Assembly: GCA_900708905.1 (NCBI GenBank)
Contig: CAADRB010000013.1
Coordinates: 2,800,888-2,864,887 of the forward strand
Direction: 5' to 3'
Length of the DNA stretch: 64,000 nucleotides
DNA from: Hymenolepis diminuta
Taxonomy: Eukaryota; Platyhelminthes; Cestoda; Cyclophyllidea; Hymenolepididae
Shown here: one piece after another, positions 12,700-24,749 of the stretch
How the letters are laid out: each line of letters opens with the position of its first letter
How positions within the stretch are numbered: position 1 is the first letter of the stretch
The notes under the pieces: generated by a model
Seen by the model: only the letters and a program-made list of their open reading frames with translations
What the model was told of the DNA's origin: nothing
Database searches by the model: none
Position numbers and translations under genes: made by a program

Positions 12700-13490
12700 T
12701 TAGTGTTCGACATAGTCACCATTTTTATTAATTACATCTTCCCATCTTGCCATATGCTTTCTCATTCCTTCTTCATAGAGTTTAGCCAGTCTGGACTCAA
12801 ATAAAGAAACTAGATTCTTCATTTCGACCTCTTCTCGTGAAGTAAGCCCTTGTCCCATTCAATGATTCTGTAAGCGCCTGAAAAGATGGGAAATGGATGG
12901 TGCAAGATGGGAGAACATGGTGGGTGATGCATGATTTCCCAGCAAAATTCTTCAACCAAATTTTTGGTTGCTCTTGAAGTGTGGCATCTGGCCTTGTCAT
13001 GATGCAGAATCACTCCTTTTCGATTAATCATAGAAGGCTGTTTTTCCAGCCGTTAACTGCTTTTAAACGAGTTAGCTGCTGACAGTAACTTTCAGATTTT
13101 ATTGTTTGATTGTGCTTCACTAGTCCATAATAAACAATTCTCTTCAAATCCCACCATACACACAAAAGAAACACAACAGGTCACACACTGTTGCTTGTTG
13201 AATTCTGACAAACCGTGTGGGGAGGCCTACGCTAAATGTTTTGTTCAGTTCTCTAGTAATGCAGGTTGGATTTTCATCGATGGCAACTTGGAGTTGCTTA
13301 GAATTGTGTTTTTTTAGCATCCTGCTCTCGGTTCGTCTTTCAGGCTGAATTCAACCTTTTGTAGGTCTTTTCATTCACAAAATCACTTCCATAGGTTTTT
13401 TTGAGTATTTTTGCTGCTGAGCTTATCGTATTTCCTTTATGAAATTCAAGGAGTAAAATACGTCTCATATTGCCTGATATGCTCTTCATT
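12700..13490 (-). pseudogene. decayed mariner-type transposase
   Basis: Minus-strand fragments read, from 13490 downward, as an N-terminal helix-turn-helix region (around 13340-13480, RILLLEFHKGNTISSAAK), a WWDLK segment with a following QQLTRLKA (around 13020-13170), the ILHHDKARCHTSRATK segment carrying the second catalytic Asp (near 12970-13010), and a C-terminal tail ending in NGDYVEH before a stop at 12700. This order is that of mariner transposases of the DD34D class. Several frame changes and stops break it. The segment that should carry the first catalytic Asp (TGDEKW-like) is absent, which suggests an internal deletion. I found no convincing terminal inverted repeats. Confidence 0.8.
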
Positions 13491-13828
13491 TGGAGCTGGA
13501 AATAGTTATTAATAACGATAATTATCACACAATCTGAAAAAAGAAAAAATATTTTGTTGACTACCACAGGATAAGCATACAGCATTAACAAGGCAAAGTG
13601 AAGTAATGGTGCCCTTGACACACAGCTCAAAAACTGGACAGAACTTCTCTTACAATCTGATAATAACCTCTGAATTCCACTTTATATCCAACTTCAGCAT
13701 TATCGTCGTCTTCACTAATTAAACATCTCGGAGACTATCTCGACCTCTATTAATTTGTTAATGACGATAATCGATGTAATATAATGTAATATAGATAGAG
13801 ATGTTATTCCTACCAATATTTGTTTCTT

Positions 13829-13853
13829 CCCCACCCCTCCCCCTCCCCCTCCC
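13829..13853 (-). other. G-quadruplex-type tract
   Basis: On the minus strand five runs of 3-5 guanines are separated by single bases (loops of A, A, A, T). This fits the G3+N1-7 rule for a G-quadruplex. The plus strand is the matching C-rich tract. It stands out in an AT-rich region next to the mariner remnant. Confidence 0.7.
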
Positions 13854-16110
13854 GATATTGTGGCGGTATATATTTTATAATCTTCATGCCTAACTGGCGA
13901 TTGAGATATTTGCCATATTACATATGAAATTAGGAAGAGATGAGCTACTAAGTAAAATGAGCAAAGAGAGTAGCAAAATATGGCAATTTATTAACTTTCC
14001 CAAGGTGTTTCGTGGTCATCTTAGTGTTCAAAACTAGAAGGTGGGGCCAAGGTTATAAACAGTTAATTAATGTAATGTTTCAGTTTTTCTGAGAGACCTT
14101 TTTAGCTAATCGGAATAGTGATACTTATTAGGCTCTTTTTCATATAAAAGTAATATATACATAATAAGTAATGCCCATCTTTGATGAAAATTTACTTCAT
14201 TAATGTAACATCAAAATTGTAAGAGAACGTAGTTTTGTAAATATGTTTGCGAATCCAACGGTCGATTTTTGTCTTGTCTGCCCATTCTAATCGTTTTCTA
14301 AATAATTACTAACGCATATTTGATTTCAAAAGGTCGTTAATATGAATGAGATGATCGCATTGACACGCTTTTACATACCGGTTATTTGGTGACAATTTAT
14401 GCTGGCTATTGCATCACATTTGTTTGCACCTTTATTCATGGTTTCAGAGACTGTAAGTGCTTTTGACAGGGGATCAAGAACCTTATCATGGAAAACATTA
14501 ACTGACATGCCAGCCACTGATGACCAACTGTGACCTCTTTAGTAATCGGACATTCCTTCACTATCTACCACTTCTACATTTTATTCCCTCATTAAATTTG
14601 TACTTATTGACTGGCATTGATTTTTATCGGCTATTTGTTGATTTCTTTGATATAAATAAGATTTATCAATACAATCTCTTTCTGTACCACCTCAATAAGA
14701 CGTATTCAACCACTCTTCCGTATTCTAAATTTGGGCAGATTGGGGCTGACAATACATCTGCATGGGGCGGTTGGGGTTTTAACTATTCCGGCTTTAACGG
14801 TTAGCTCCTTAATACCGGGTTCCAACTATCTAGCGGTAGGAAGCATTAATCGAATGACGCTATATGACATTAAAAAATCTTAATCAAATCAAAAACCAAT
14901 CCACTTTTACTCATGAAAGTTTATAAAGAGCATCCGAAACTGTATAAAAATTGAAAATTTTGGGGGGAGTGGTCTCAACACAAGCAGTGTAAATCTTCCA
15001 AAATGAATTTTCTTTTGCCAATACTATCCCTTCTTTCTAATTTGTCTCGTTTCCCCATAGAAACGGTTGATTAATTTGTGTCCGGTCTCTATTATTTATT
15101 GTCCAGATTGTCACTTCACCGTCCTTCATTAATTATAAGATGAAGAGAATTCAGCGTTATTTGCTAGAATAAAGTCAGATACGTTTAAAATATCTAATTA
15201 TAGTCTCCACGAGTATACATGAAGCGGTTTCAGTTTAAATTCTTGATTCATCATATTTGATCAGTACGACTTGGCAGCTTCAAATAAACTACAAGTGGTG
15301 ATTATTAAGTTATAAGTTAAGAAATTTTTGTGAGGGAATAAAGATATGTAGATAGTATAGTCTTAACAGTTCTTTATTATGCCACATCCTACTAAATATG
15401 GCAAGTAAATATCCATAAGATGTGTGAAAGAGGAAAATAAGGATGAAGAAGCATAAAGATTACAAGTGGTGAGAGGAAGTGACCATTTTGTCTCCCTGTG
15501 CATCTACCTTCACCAGCAGCATTAAGCTCAGTACACCTTCTAATCCAGCTCCCTGTCACACCACCCTCCTACGGTTCGGCTTTTTCATTAGTCTATTCTA
15601 TATAGATGCATTAGTGAAAATGAGTTTTTCTCATTTTATACGATTTACAAGCCGATATCCCGGCCAGAAAGAATAAAAACGCAATTTCGTGTTGCATTAG
15701 TGAAAAATTACTTCAATTCAATTCGGACAATGTTTAGTGTAGTGTAATTCATAAAAGCAATTTAAGAGATAAGCGTAATGTCCAATAATAATGAGAAGAA
15801 AGCACAACATATTAATTTTTTCAATGAAAAGTACCCATGCTTATTCATAATTACATTTTCACCTTGACGTCATTAATTGTCGAAAATGAGCATTCATGAA
15901 TCTAAGTCTCATCCCTCCTCATTACTTGAACTGTATAAGCATTATGGAATTCACAAAGTAATTGTCTTGTAACACAGCCCTAATAGAATATATTCATGCA
16001 ATGGACCATTTAATAACTCTTTTACAACAATCACTTTAAAAAAAGAGGTTTTAGTCCGTAATTACAGTTTATATAATGACCATGATCTATACTTATCTCG
16101 ACCTTAGTGC
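13854..16110. other. intergenic, nothing recognised
   Basis: AT-rich sequence without supportable coding regions, RNA genes or clear repeats. Confidence 0.5.
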
Positions 16111-16117
16111 TATGACG

Positions 16118-16215
16118 ACAAACACCAATTGTCTGAGCCAGGAGGATGATTAGAGGGCAGACGCCTGTCCAAAACGGCGATCACAAGGTCCCAACTCAGC
16201 TGCAGTCGAAAGAAT
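16118..16215 (+). repeat. tRNA-like SINE-type copy (weak)
   Basis: The segment ends in a box B-like GATCACAAGGTC (around 16179-16190), similar to the B-box region of other copies in this window. An A-box-like stretch about 35 bases upstream is poorly conserved. This is a diverged or partial copy. Confidence 0.25.
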
Positions 16216-17500
16216 TAAGAAAAAAGAACAACTTAAACGACTGAAATTTCATATTACATTTAGTGTGCGACCACGGAGGAAGTTTTTACACTTATCTGAT
16301 TACTTGTTCCATGATTGAGTGAATTTCGACCGCAAATGCGGTGATGTTACGATTCCCATACAAATATATTATGCGAAATAGGCAGAGTAAATAGACGATA
16401 CCAATCTTAGCTAGCTGCATCGGTTCAGTAAAATCGAAAGTCACTTTTATAGACTCCTGTTTACATTGAAAGATTCACATCTTTAATCAAGCTTATCGAG
16501 CTAAAAATTGAATATCACAGTCATATTGCAGGATTCGTGAAAGGCTCTTCAAATTTCTTCAAATGTGAAAAAATGATAAACTGATAAAATTTTTGATGGT
16601 AATGCTAACAGAGACAATTGACGGAGTATAATTTTAGCTCTGTGTCGCCAGCAAGCCAGATTTTACTCAACTGTTCGAAGTAATATGGCCTCCGATTTGG
16701 CAGAATGTGATAATTTTCTCTGAAGCTTGTCTTAAAGTACATCTGGACATTAGTCATCTTTTGACATATTGTTGCGATTTGGACTCACTGGGTTAGCTCA
16801 TTCTCTGCAACAGTAAAATTAGAATTATCATTTTGATTTGGAAGTAAAATTTATTAACCGAGATCGCGAATTACTACCTCGTACATAGTTAATTTGATGT
16901 GCACATTCTGGGTACCTTAGCTTGGACGAAATAAATGCTCTTGTGGCGATGGGAAACATGATCAAAGCATTGAATATTAAAGTCTCTGGGAGTTAAAGAA
17001 ATAGTTTTTTTCTCCAGATCAATAATAACAGGACATCTGAAAGAAAATCTGTGATGAATTATGAATTTGGAATGGTTCCGTTAGATCAATATTACCTATA
17101 ATGAGTTACTTTTAAGGCAAGATTTACAAGATTACCGATTTGAACCAGTAAGTTATAATTTTGGAACGATCTACCGAAATATGAGTCACTAGAGAAATGC
17201 AAATATACTTTGACTTGGTATTCGAGAGTGCATGTCTTTGACTAAATGAAAACAGTGCCAACGATTACTGCGTAGTCAGGGGCGCTTCTGAACGATTTTG
17301 CATGGAGCACTAACTCCATGCGGATTGGTCATTAAAAATGACTTCGTATGCTATTTTTAAATCCACGTGATCACTTCGAAACATCGGAGATTTGTGCAGA
17401 TTTATCACAAAACATAAAGTTTTCCCCCATTTTATTTACTAATTTTACCTTCGCGATCATTTTTCACGCTAAAAGGAGTAATTTTTACAATTTCTTAATA

Positions 17501-17730
17501 TCTTGTCCACCTGTTGATGGCAGTAGAAGAAACAAATGAATCAAAGTGGCATGATCAAGCATTTTTTAAATCGACTGGTCGACAAACTCAGAATCTCTCG
17601 AATGAGAAATCGCGCTGAAACCCAGAAATTAAAAGTGAAAACTGAGCTTTGAAATGCCTGATATAAAAAAACGAGATGCAATCCTCAGGAGAAATGTAGA
17701 AGTCAATGATTTCAAAATTCAAATAAAGTA
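17501..17730 (+). repeat. dispersed repeat family R1, copy 1
   Basis: About 230 bases share ordered blocks with copies at 21.6, 31.7, 46.8 and 57.8 kb. These are a CCACCTGTT head, AAAGTGGCATGATCAA, then AAATCGACTGG with CAAACTCAGAAT, and an ATTCAAATAAAGT end. No coding capacity is visible. The family has no name known to me and could be a MITE, SINE or miniature LTR element. Confidence 0.6.
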
Positions 17731-18803
17731 TTACTCTAGATAGCTGGACTTGATAACATGCTTATTTTCTACCCTTATCGCCATTTCCATTCCTTATAGG
17801 CATACAATTGCTGTTTCGCGTATTCTGACGTTGCCTCTCGATTAAATAACGTCAAGTTCTTTCCCATCTCTAAAGGTAGTAAAGGTACTTTGAAGTTGGA
17901 AGATGTTATTTTGGTAACTTCTCTGCTTTTCATTAAATAAAGAACAGCCCTCCTCTATCTATTTTTCTCAAGAGAAAACTGCTCAAAAGTGAAGATTTTA
18001 CATTCCATATTCCCTCTCAAATATCTTGAGGCTCCGCAAAATGTGTTCTCTAATTCTGAAATATCACTATCTTCAGAATGCCAAATTTTGATTACCATAT
18101 TGTGTGGAAAATTCTCAAACTGCTCAATCAAACATGCAGAGAAGGTTGAAAAGCAGCAAAGTCTTCCAGTGAGCCTGTCCTCATTAGTTCACACTTCAGA
18201 AAGTGTGGATTTTCATCTTTTATTCATTTATTTATTGCTTAATGTAAATCACAATTTTTTGCAATTTTCATCCTCGACATGCATCTGAATAAAGGAAACG
18301 ATAAAGCAGTCCAATGTGGAGTAGGGAAAGTAGGCAATCAGTTGGTCAAAAGAGTCTTACAAAATTTGACCTTTTGATTTACACCGTTCTCTATTTTTAC
18401 TACTTCAACATATTCCACAGCTTCATATTCTAGTGCTTAGGTGATTAAACTGCGAGAGTTGTCTGCCGTTCTCCGGTAACTTCATGTACTCAGCGCTCAG
18501 ATCTTATTGACGAGTTGATTATATCTGACACATTTTCTCTTCTGATGACCAAGATACCAGCAGGATAAGAAGAGCTAAGATAATTTCAACATGACGAGGT
18601 TCACTTATTTTCACTTAAGATGAAATGGTTTCTTTTTATTTTAAATAATCACTTCCACAAATTGATTTTCTCTATGTTTATACTTTAAGGTATACAAAGG
18701 ATAAACACTACAGGTCTCTTTCGAAAAGTTTAATTCAGGAGACTCAAGATGAGCCATTGTTTTTTCAAACAGGTCATTTTATAATGGACTTTATTGATTC
18801 TCA
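17731..18803. other. intergenic, nothing recognised
   Basis: No gene, RNA or further repeat was recognised up to the assembly gap. Confidence 0.5.
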
Positions 18804-18977
18804 NNNNNNNNNNNNNNNNNNNNNNNNNNNNNNNNNNNNNNNNNNNNNNNNNNNNNNNNNNNNNNNNNNNNNNNNNNNNNNNNNNNNNNNNNNNNNNNNN
18901 NNNNNNNNNNNNNNNNNNNNNNNNNNNNNNNNNNNNNNNNNNNNNNNNNNNNNNNNNNNNNNNNNNNNNNNNNNNNN
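18804..18977. other. assembly gap (174 N)
   Basis: The run of N is an unsequenced or unresolved gap. Frames drawn across it are meaningless. Confidence 1.
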
Positions 18978-21597
18978 CACAGTCAATTTGACTTAGACTT
19001 GAGTCGCTTCTTTCAGAATTTCCTGTGTTGCCAAATGAGGTGATAACAGTAGATGATCTCTAAATTGCTCCTAGAGTGTCCATCACTTGAGTAATCTTGA
19101 TATTTATGTAAGATGCAATTTTTAACTTGATTTAATGAAGAATTTCAAACTGAAGAAACATTTATTAAATATTGCCTTGCTGACAGTGTTAATAATGCAC
19201 ATATCTTGATATTTAGAATAACATGTCCAGTTATTCAGTAGGAGAGATAAAATCATGTTACTGGGAAAGGCGGACGCATAGATGCGATACACTTCGAGAA
19301 ATGAGAATTGGAATTTCTCCCTTTCGTTTATTTTACTCAAAGCAACCTGAAGTAGGCCACTGGAAGTCACTGCCGATAATTTTACTTGAGAAATTGTGAT
19401 TTCATTTCCTCCTGCAAAGATTATGCAGAGTGAACAGATTCACAAATCATTGTTTTTACTCAAGTTCTCATGAGTTGCCACCGAAATTAAAACTGTTTGG
19501 CTAATTTAGCTTGACCACTTAGCTGAAACCTAAAATTACTTGATGTTTTGATTAGCTGACTCAACCATAGGTTTGAACAAGCTTCCCTTTTAGTTCTCGT
19601 AGGTACCTGATAATCCAAAAGAAGTTTTATTGTAGGCGAACTGGAAAGATTTTTCAAGCATTTTAAAACTAATTATGCTTCGCACAAGTTTGGCTGCAGG
19701 ATTTTCCAGAGAAATTCGGTCAGCTAGCTCTTCACAATTCATGGCTAAACGAGGCCTTAATCCTGAGATTAGCCTCCTCCCAGGGTTAAAGAAACTCTTA
19801 AGTCTGTTTCTATTTGATACCCTTTTTACCAACGTTGAAGGACCTCAGAGGGGAATTGGTTCGACGAAAATTTCAACAGGCCTTACTTTTATTTTTATTG
19901 ATAATTGTTAATTGGAACTTTAGTTACCTTAAGGATGGAAAGTATTAGTTAATATCAGTCGATTACAAAACGTAAGAAGGCGAATTTTCAGGTCAAGGAA
20001 TGCGAAGTTAGAAGTATGCTAAGTATAATAACTACATCCATATTTATAAGGAAGTCCCAATAGATGCACTAATCTGCAAGTGCAGAACGCATCCGTACTA
20101 TCAAAAGATTAAACCGGATTTAAATTGGCTAAATTTTTCGTTTAAATGGAAGTTCAATTCAGTTGCAAGAGAATGAAATTTTAAATCTTCGTATAATGCG
20201 GAATGCAACTATACGTATCCTGGAAGGTCAAACAGTACAGAGAATGCTCCAGAAAAATCAGTAACAGGACCCACCATGTTCTGTTTCAAATCGGCTTACC
20301 AAATAATAGTTTTTAACTTTAACAACACAAGATTAGAGCTTTCTACTGTTTTTAGAATGCCTCCGGTATTAAGCTATTAACCTTAAATTCCGAGGCGTCT
20401 CAAAATCCGCTTTCTAGGGCCGCTTAACTGACAACTCATCGTACCCCCAAGTCAGAGGACTTAAGAGTAATTGAATACATTTACCCTATATATGTATTAA
20501 AAAGGCTCTGTTCGAGAGTTCTGTTTCACATTTTTTATAAAAATCAAGAACGGAGAGTTTCGAAGATATACCCTATATCCTAATGCAAGACAGGATACAA
20601 AAATTGCATCATTTTGTAATACCACCTCAAACATGATTAGTAAAAATTCTCCAAATGAAATGAAAATAGTGTCAACTACTGTCACATTGAGACTTAGCAA
20701 TATTTTCGACCAAGACACCGATATTAGCATTAATAGAAGTATACGTAAATGCAAGATTTGGTACATTATCGAAATTTGGTGTTGTGGGAAGTACCCAGTA
20801 ATTATTTTGCTTACACATCATCTGGAGGAAAAGTTACATGTCTTTCAATTTAAAATTTAATAAACGCGCAAGTGAAACAATAAAAGTGTCACAGTATATA
20901 TGCCCTCGTAGGATGAGCTGTTCACATCCCGGATGGTGCCACAGAGGTCAGATCAATATGTCACGTCCTACTGACCCATATATCTAGACGGGTAGTCTAG
21001 ATAGGCCTCACTCTTACATCAGTCCAATCGTTGATTTTATATGAAGCTTAATAAGAGGAATTCGTTCTTGAAATGTACAGATTCCATTGTGCAGGATCTT
21101 TAGTTCCTTTCACCTTCTAGATATTTGAGAAGTTTTTTTGTTTGTTGAATAATAAGTCGAGTTTAGAGGGAATCAGATATCTCACAAAATTGTCTTCAAT
21201 CGCCTAGGATTAAAATGGGTGGCTATGTAACCCCCATTTTCATTTCTATAACATCTTTAATTTAGTACAAACTGAAATTGGCATAGATGATGTTACCTAA
21301 AATTTATACATTATGTTTAAATCATTCTCCACATGCCCACCTACTTTATTCATCCACTCGCATTGATTCTCTTGAGAAAGTAACGTACTATTCATCAAGA
21401 CACTGGTCGAAATTGTAAATATGTAACATTTACGTAACGTAATTAGAGTTCATCAACGATTAGAGGGGTATCAATGAAGGTAACATTTGCGTTGAAATGG
21501 CTAAGTGTCGTTTCTAGTATCATTTAAATACTGCCTACAACGTTTATGAGTTTATGAGAAGTTGAAAAACAATAAAAATATATACGTATATATTATG
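18978..21597. other. intergenic with one strong hairpin
   Basis: No supportable gene. The only structured element seen is the hairpin at 20981-21003, listed separately. Confidence 0.5.
20981..21003. repeat. perfect inverted repeat (hairpin)
   Basis: Nine-base arms TATCTAGAC and GTCTAGATA flank a 5-base loop (GGGTA). Intergenic. It could be a transposon end or simply chance; no function is assigned. Confidence 0.7.
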
Positions 21598-21598
21598 T

Positions 21599-21690
21599 TG
21601 CCTCATCTACCTGCTCATGGCTGAAACAAGATGCAAATAAATGAAAGTGGAGTGGCCAAATAAATAAACCGTTTAATGATGTGGAATTAT
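21599..21690 (+). repeat. dispersed repeat family R1, copy 2 (partial)
   Basis: It starts with CCTCATCTACCTGCTC like copies 3 and 4 and keeps the AAAGTGGAGTGGCCAA block and an AAACCGTTT remnant. It then diverges into AT-rich sequence with ATA/ATAATA runs. Confidence 0.55.
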
Positions 21691-24600
21691 TGTGAATATA
21701 ATAATAGTAATAATAATATATAACAGGGAATTTTGTGTAACCGCTGTGGGATCTGACGTCACACTCAAAATTTTACGATTAAATCTTTCAGCATTTTCTT
21801 GCTTTTAACCATTCATATGCGTCTGTCAGTCTTTTGATAATTGGTACAATCACAACACTGTTTTATTTGGGTACTGATTTGAGGGTGCAGGTGTGATAAA
21901 TATCCGTACTCGCTTTTCTTTAATTAAATCAAGGTCATTATTTTATTAAATTCCCTTAGAAAAACAATGGAAAATGTGCTTTTATACGTGTTTTGATTAA
22001 CATCTGCTCCTCAGAGTGATCAAATAAAGCGGAGTGGCGATCTCTCTCATTTTCAGAATTAGCCCTCATGGAAGGAAGGAAGACGCAGATTCTGTGACCC
22101 CTTTATTTACCTAATTATAAAGGCGGTTATTGTTACAACATGTGTATATTGCGCATAATGCGGAGAAGGCATCAGCTGCCTAACTACTGAAGTGAAAAGC
22201 TCAATTAGCAGAAGTTAGGTAGTGGTAAAGAACGCAAAATTGATTTAGTACCAAAATACGGTTGAAACTTAGGATAAATCCACCTGAACATTTGGTTAAT
22301 ACCCGAAATGTTTAGTAAGAAATATGTTTAGCATTTTATCAAAAATTATGTTTTTCTGCACATATTCACACTGTCTTCATTTAATTGCTTAAAATGATAT
22401 GAAATGGCAATTTTCGCTTTTCTATCAAATTTTTAAAGTCATTTTGCGGAAGGTAAGCCTTCACCTCGCTCCATTTTAACTTATAATGCCCATTTATTTA
22501 TGAAGACAGTATGTATTTTGCCATTTTGACAAGTGGACCCCAGAACTTAGCATCGAGGATACTGTTTTGGGAAAGAATGGAGATATTTTTCCGTAGTATT
22601 GAAAATTTTTACTAATTAGCACAGTATAATATATGGTGCTTTAGTAAATATCCTTGAAGTGATCCGCATTGAATTAACATTATGATAAGTGGTATTTTAA
22701 TCACTGATGTCTACTAGAAGACTTAAAATAATCGATAATTAAACATGCGAAATCCTTGTTGATCGCTGCACTAGAAGATCCGGGATCCTGTCAACGGTAC
22801 ATAGGTTCTGCTTCATTTTCTGGAGCTTCAGACTTCAATAATTTTCATCGAATTTATGCATTCTTTGACGGCATTCCATATTATTGGCTGTTTTAGCCGT
22901 GACGGAATACATCTTAGTACCGGTATTTACAACAAAGTACGCGTTCCTGAAATCGAACTGAAAGCAACCTTCTTGGATTCAAGTTCTCAACTGACTTCCC
23001 AGATATTTTATAAAAGGAATTTCAGAATTAGCAGGTAATAGTTAAAGCTTTCATCCTAATTTATCCCGGGGTGACTGAAGAGTGAATGAATTTCTCTCTG
23101 ATTTTTTATCGAAATAGCAGGTAAAATTTTCCAGTTAACTTAAGCTAATTTCATTGAGAGGTCAGTTATATTTTTCATATTTTGGCTACCGCTAAATACC
23201 GTTTGCTTGTTTTTCCGTAATATCTGGATCGAAATGGAGGTAATTTTGGTTAAAAGTGACCGTTTTATAACATAAGTATTCTTGGGACGTCATTTTATTG
23301 ATATGAAACGTAAGTTACCGGAACTGAGGCCAGTTGGCCATCGAGACAGTTCTTCGTGTTAGAGTTAGCAAGTTAGACATTCGCTCATTATAAAAATTGT
23401 ACGCATAATTATAAGCAGTTTCAACAGGACGCACTAATTTGTGACTACAGAACTGAGCTCTACTGAAATTTACTGTTGAAATAGAAATCCATCAATTTAT
23501 GAAAATCGTACATAAGTGATAGTTTAGTTATCTTAAGAGGCTACAGAGTCTGGCTGAGCTATCATCCTTCTAAATTCTTTCGACCGTCTTCAAACAGCAA
23601 GAGGGAGAAGAGATAGGTGATTGGAGAGCTGTACTGAGAACAGAGAGAGACTTGTTTTTGCGGCGAAAATAAGGGAAGGATGGAAAGATGGTTGTGGTGA
23701 ATCTGTCCATGAATGGATGAACCAAAAAAGAATGTACTTTTACACAAAATCAGATAGGTCAGCGTGAATGACAGCTGGTAGGCGATGCGTCATAGCATTC
23801 CATATGCAGACGTCAGAGCGCCGGCGCGGACAAAAAGCTTAGGTGGGCATTTGCGTTATGGCGTCCCAAATGTACTTTTGAGGAGTGTGAGGATATAGAA
23901 AAAATGGAATATGCCACCATAAGGAAAAAGAAATCACAACAATAAAATGACCAATTGTATCGTTGCATTTAATGTAGTCAGCAAAAACTCACGTTTTTTA
24001 AGCTCAAGCAACAATTTGAATGCTCTGGAAAACTTAAAATGGTAAATTTGGAGAAATTTGTGACTCTTTCAAGGAATAAGCAAGCAGTAATACGAGTATT
24101 ACATTCCACAACATTTATGCAAAGCTTCGAGATCATGACAATATCTTCGCTAGCGTTGTTATCACAAATAGTTCGGCTTGTCACTTATCAAATTTCATTC
24201 AGATATTTAGTGGTTAACTCGCCTATTTGCAAATCGCAATTTCCAAACTCAGAGTATCAGACCATATGACAAATATCTCTTGAGATACGGTGAGTTGAGT
24301 AAGGGTGACCTCTACACGAACTCCCATTATCAACTTTCTCTATCAAATCATTTCTAATGTAAATGATGAAATAGGATGTTTTCTAGAAAAGACGTATCCT
24401 CTCTGGAGTCTTCTGAAACCTTTCACACAATTCCCAATACGTTACATTGGTGGAATCAATTTTTCAAATACTATTGGCTATGAGACATGTTGACAATTTC
24501 CCAGTGCCCAGTATTCAAATATTTTCGGGTCTTTTCCTATTTTCTCCCATATGTCAAACCAACGTTATATTTGGCGATATTTCAGATAACGATAGGTGGG

Positions 24601-24743
24601 ATAGAAAATATTAATGTTCAAATGGGAAAAATTTTAGCCAAAATAAACACAATTGCAGAATATGAAGCAAAGGTTTATTGACATCATACAATAATAGGCA
24701 GATGCTAACTTACTAAACCTTAAATTAACTCAATTTCCCAATA
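21691..24743. other. intergenic, nothing recognised
   Basis: Low-complexity ATA/AATA runs occur near 21700. Beyond that I see no gene, and in particular no reverse transcriptase, RNase H or integrase motif next to the retropepsin frame. Confidence 0.5.
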
Positions 24744-24749
24744 TTTATT
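24744..24749 (-). promoter_or_regulatory. AATAAA polyadenylation signal overlapping stop codon
   Basis: On the minus strand the end of the double-retropepsin frame reads GAATAAATATT, so the TAA stop (24745-24747) lies inside an AATAAA hexamer. Such overlap gives an extremely short 3' untranslated region. It may be coincidental in AT-rich DNA. Confidence 0.35.

Noticed and set aside
18757..18996. Frames spanning the N run
   Set aside because: They consist mainly of undetermined residues across the assembly gap.
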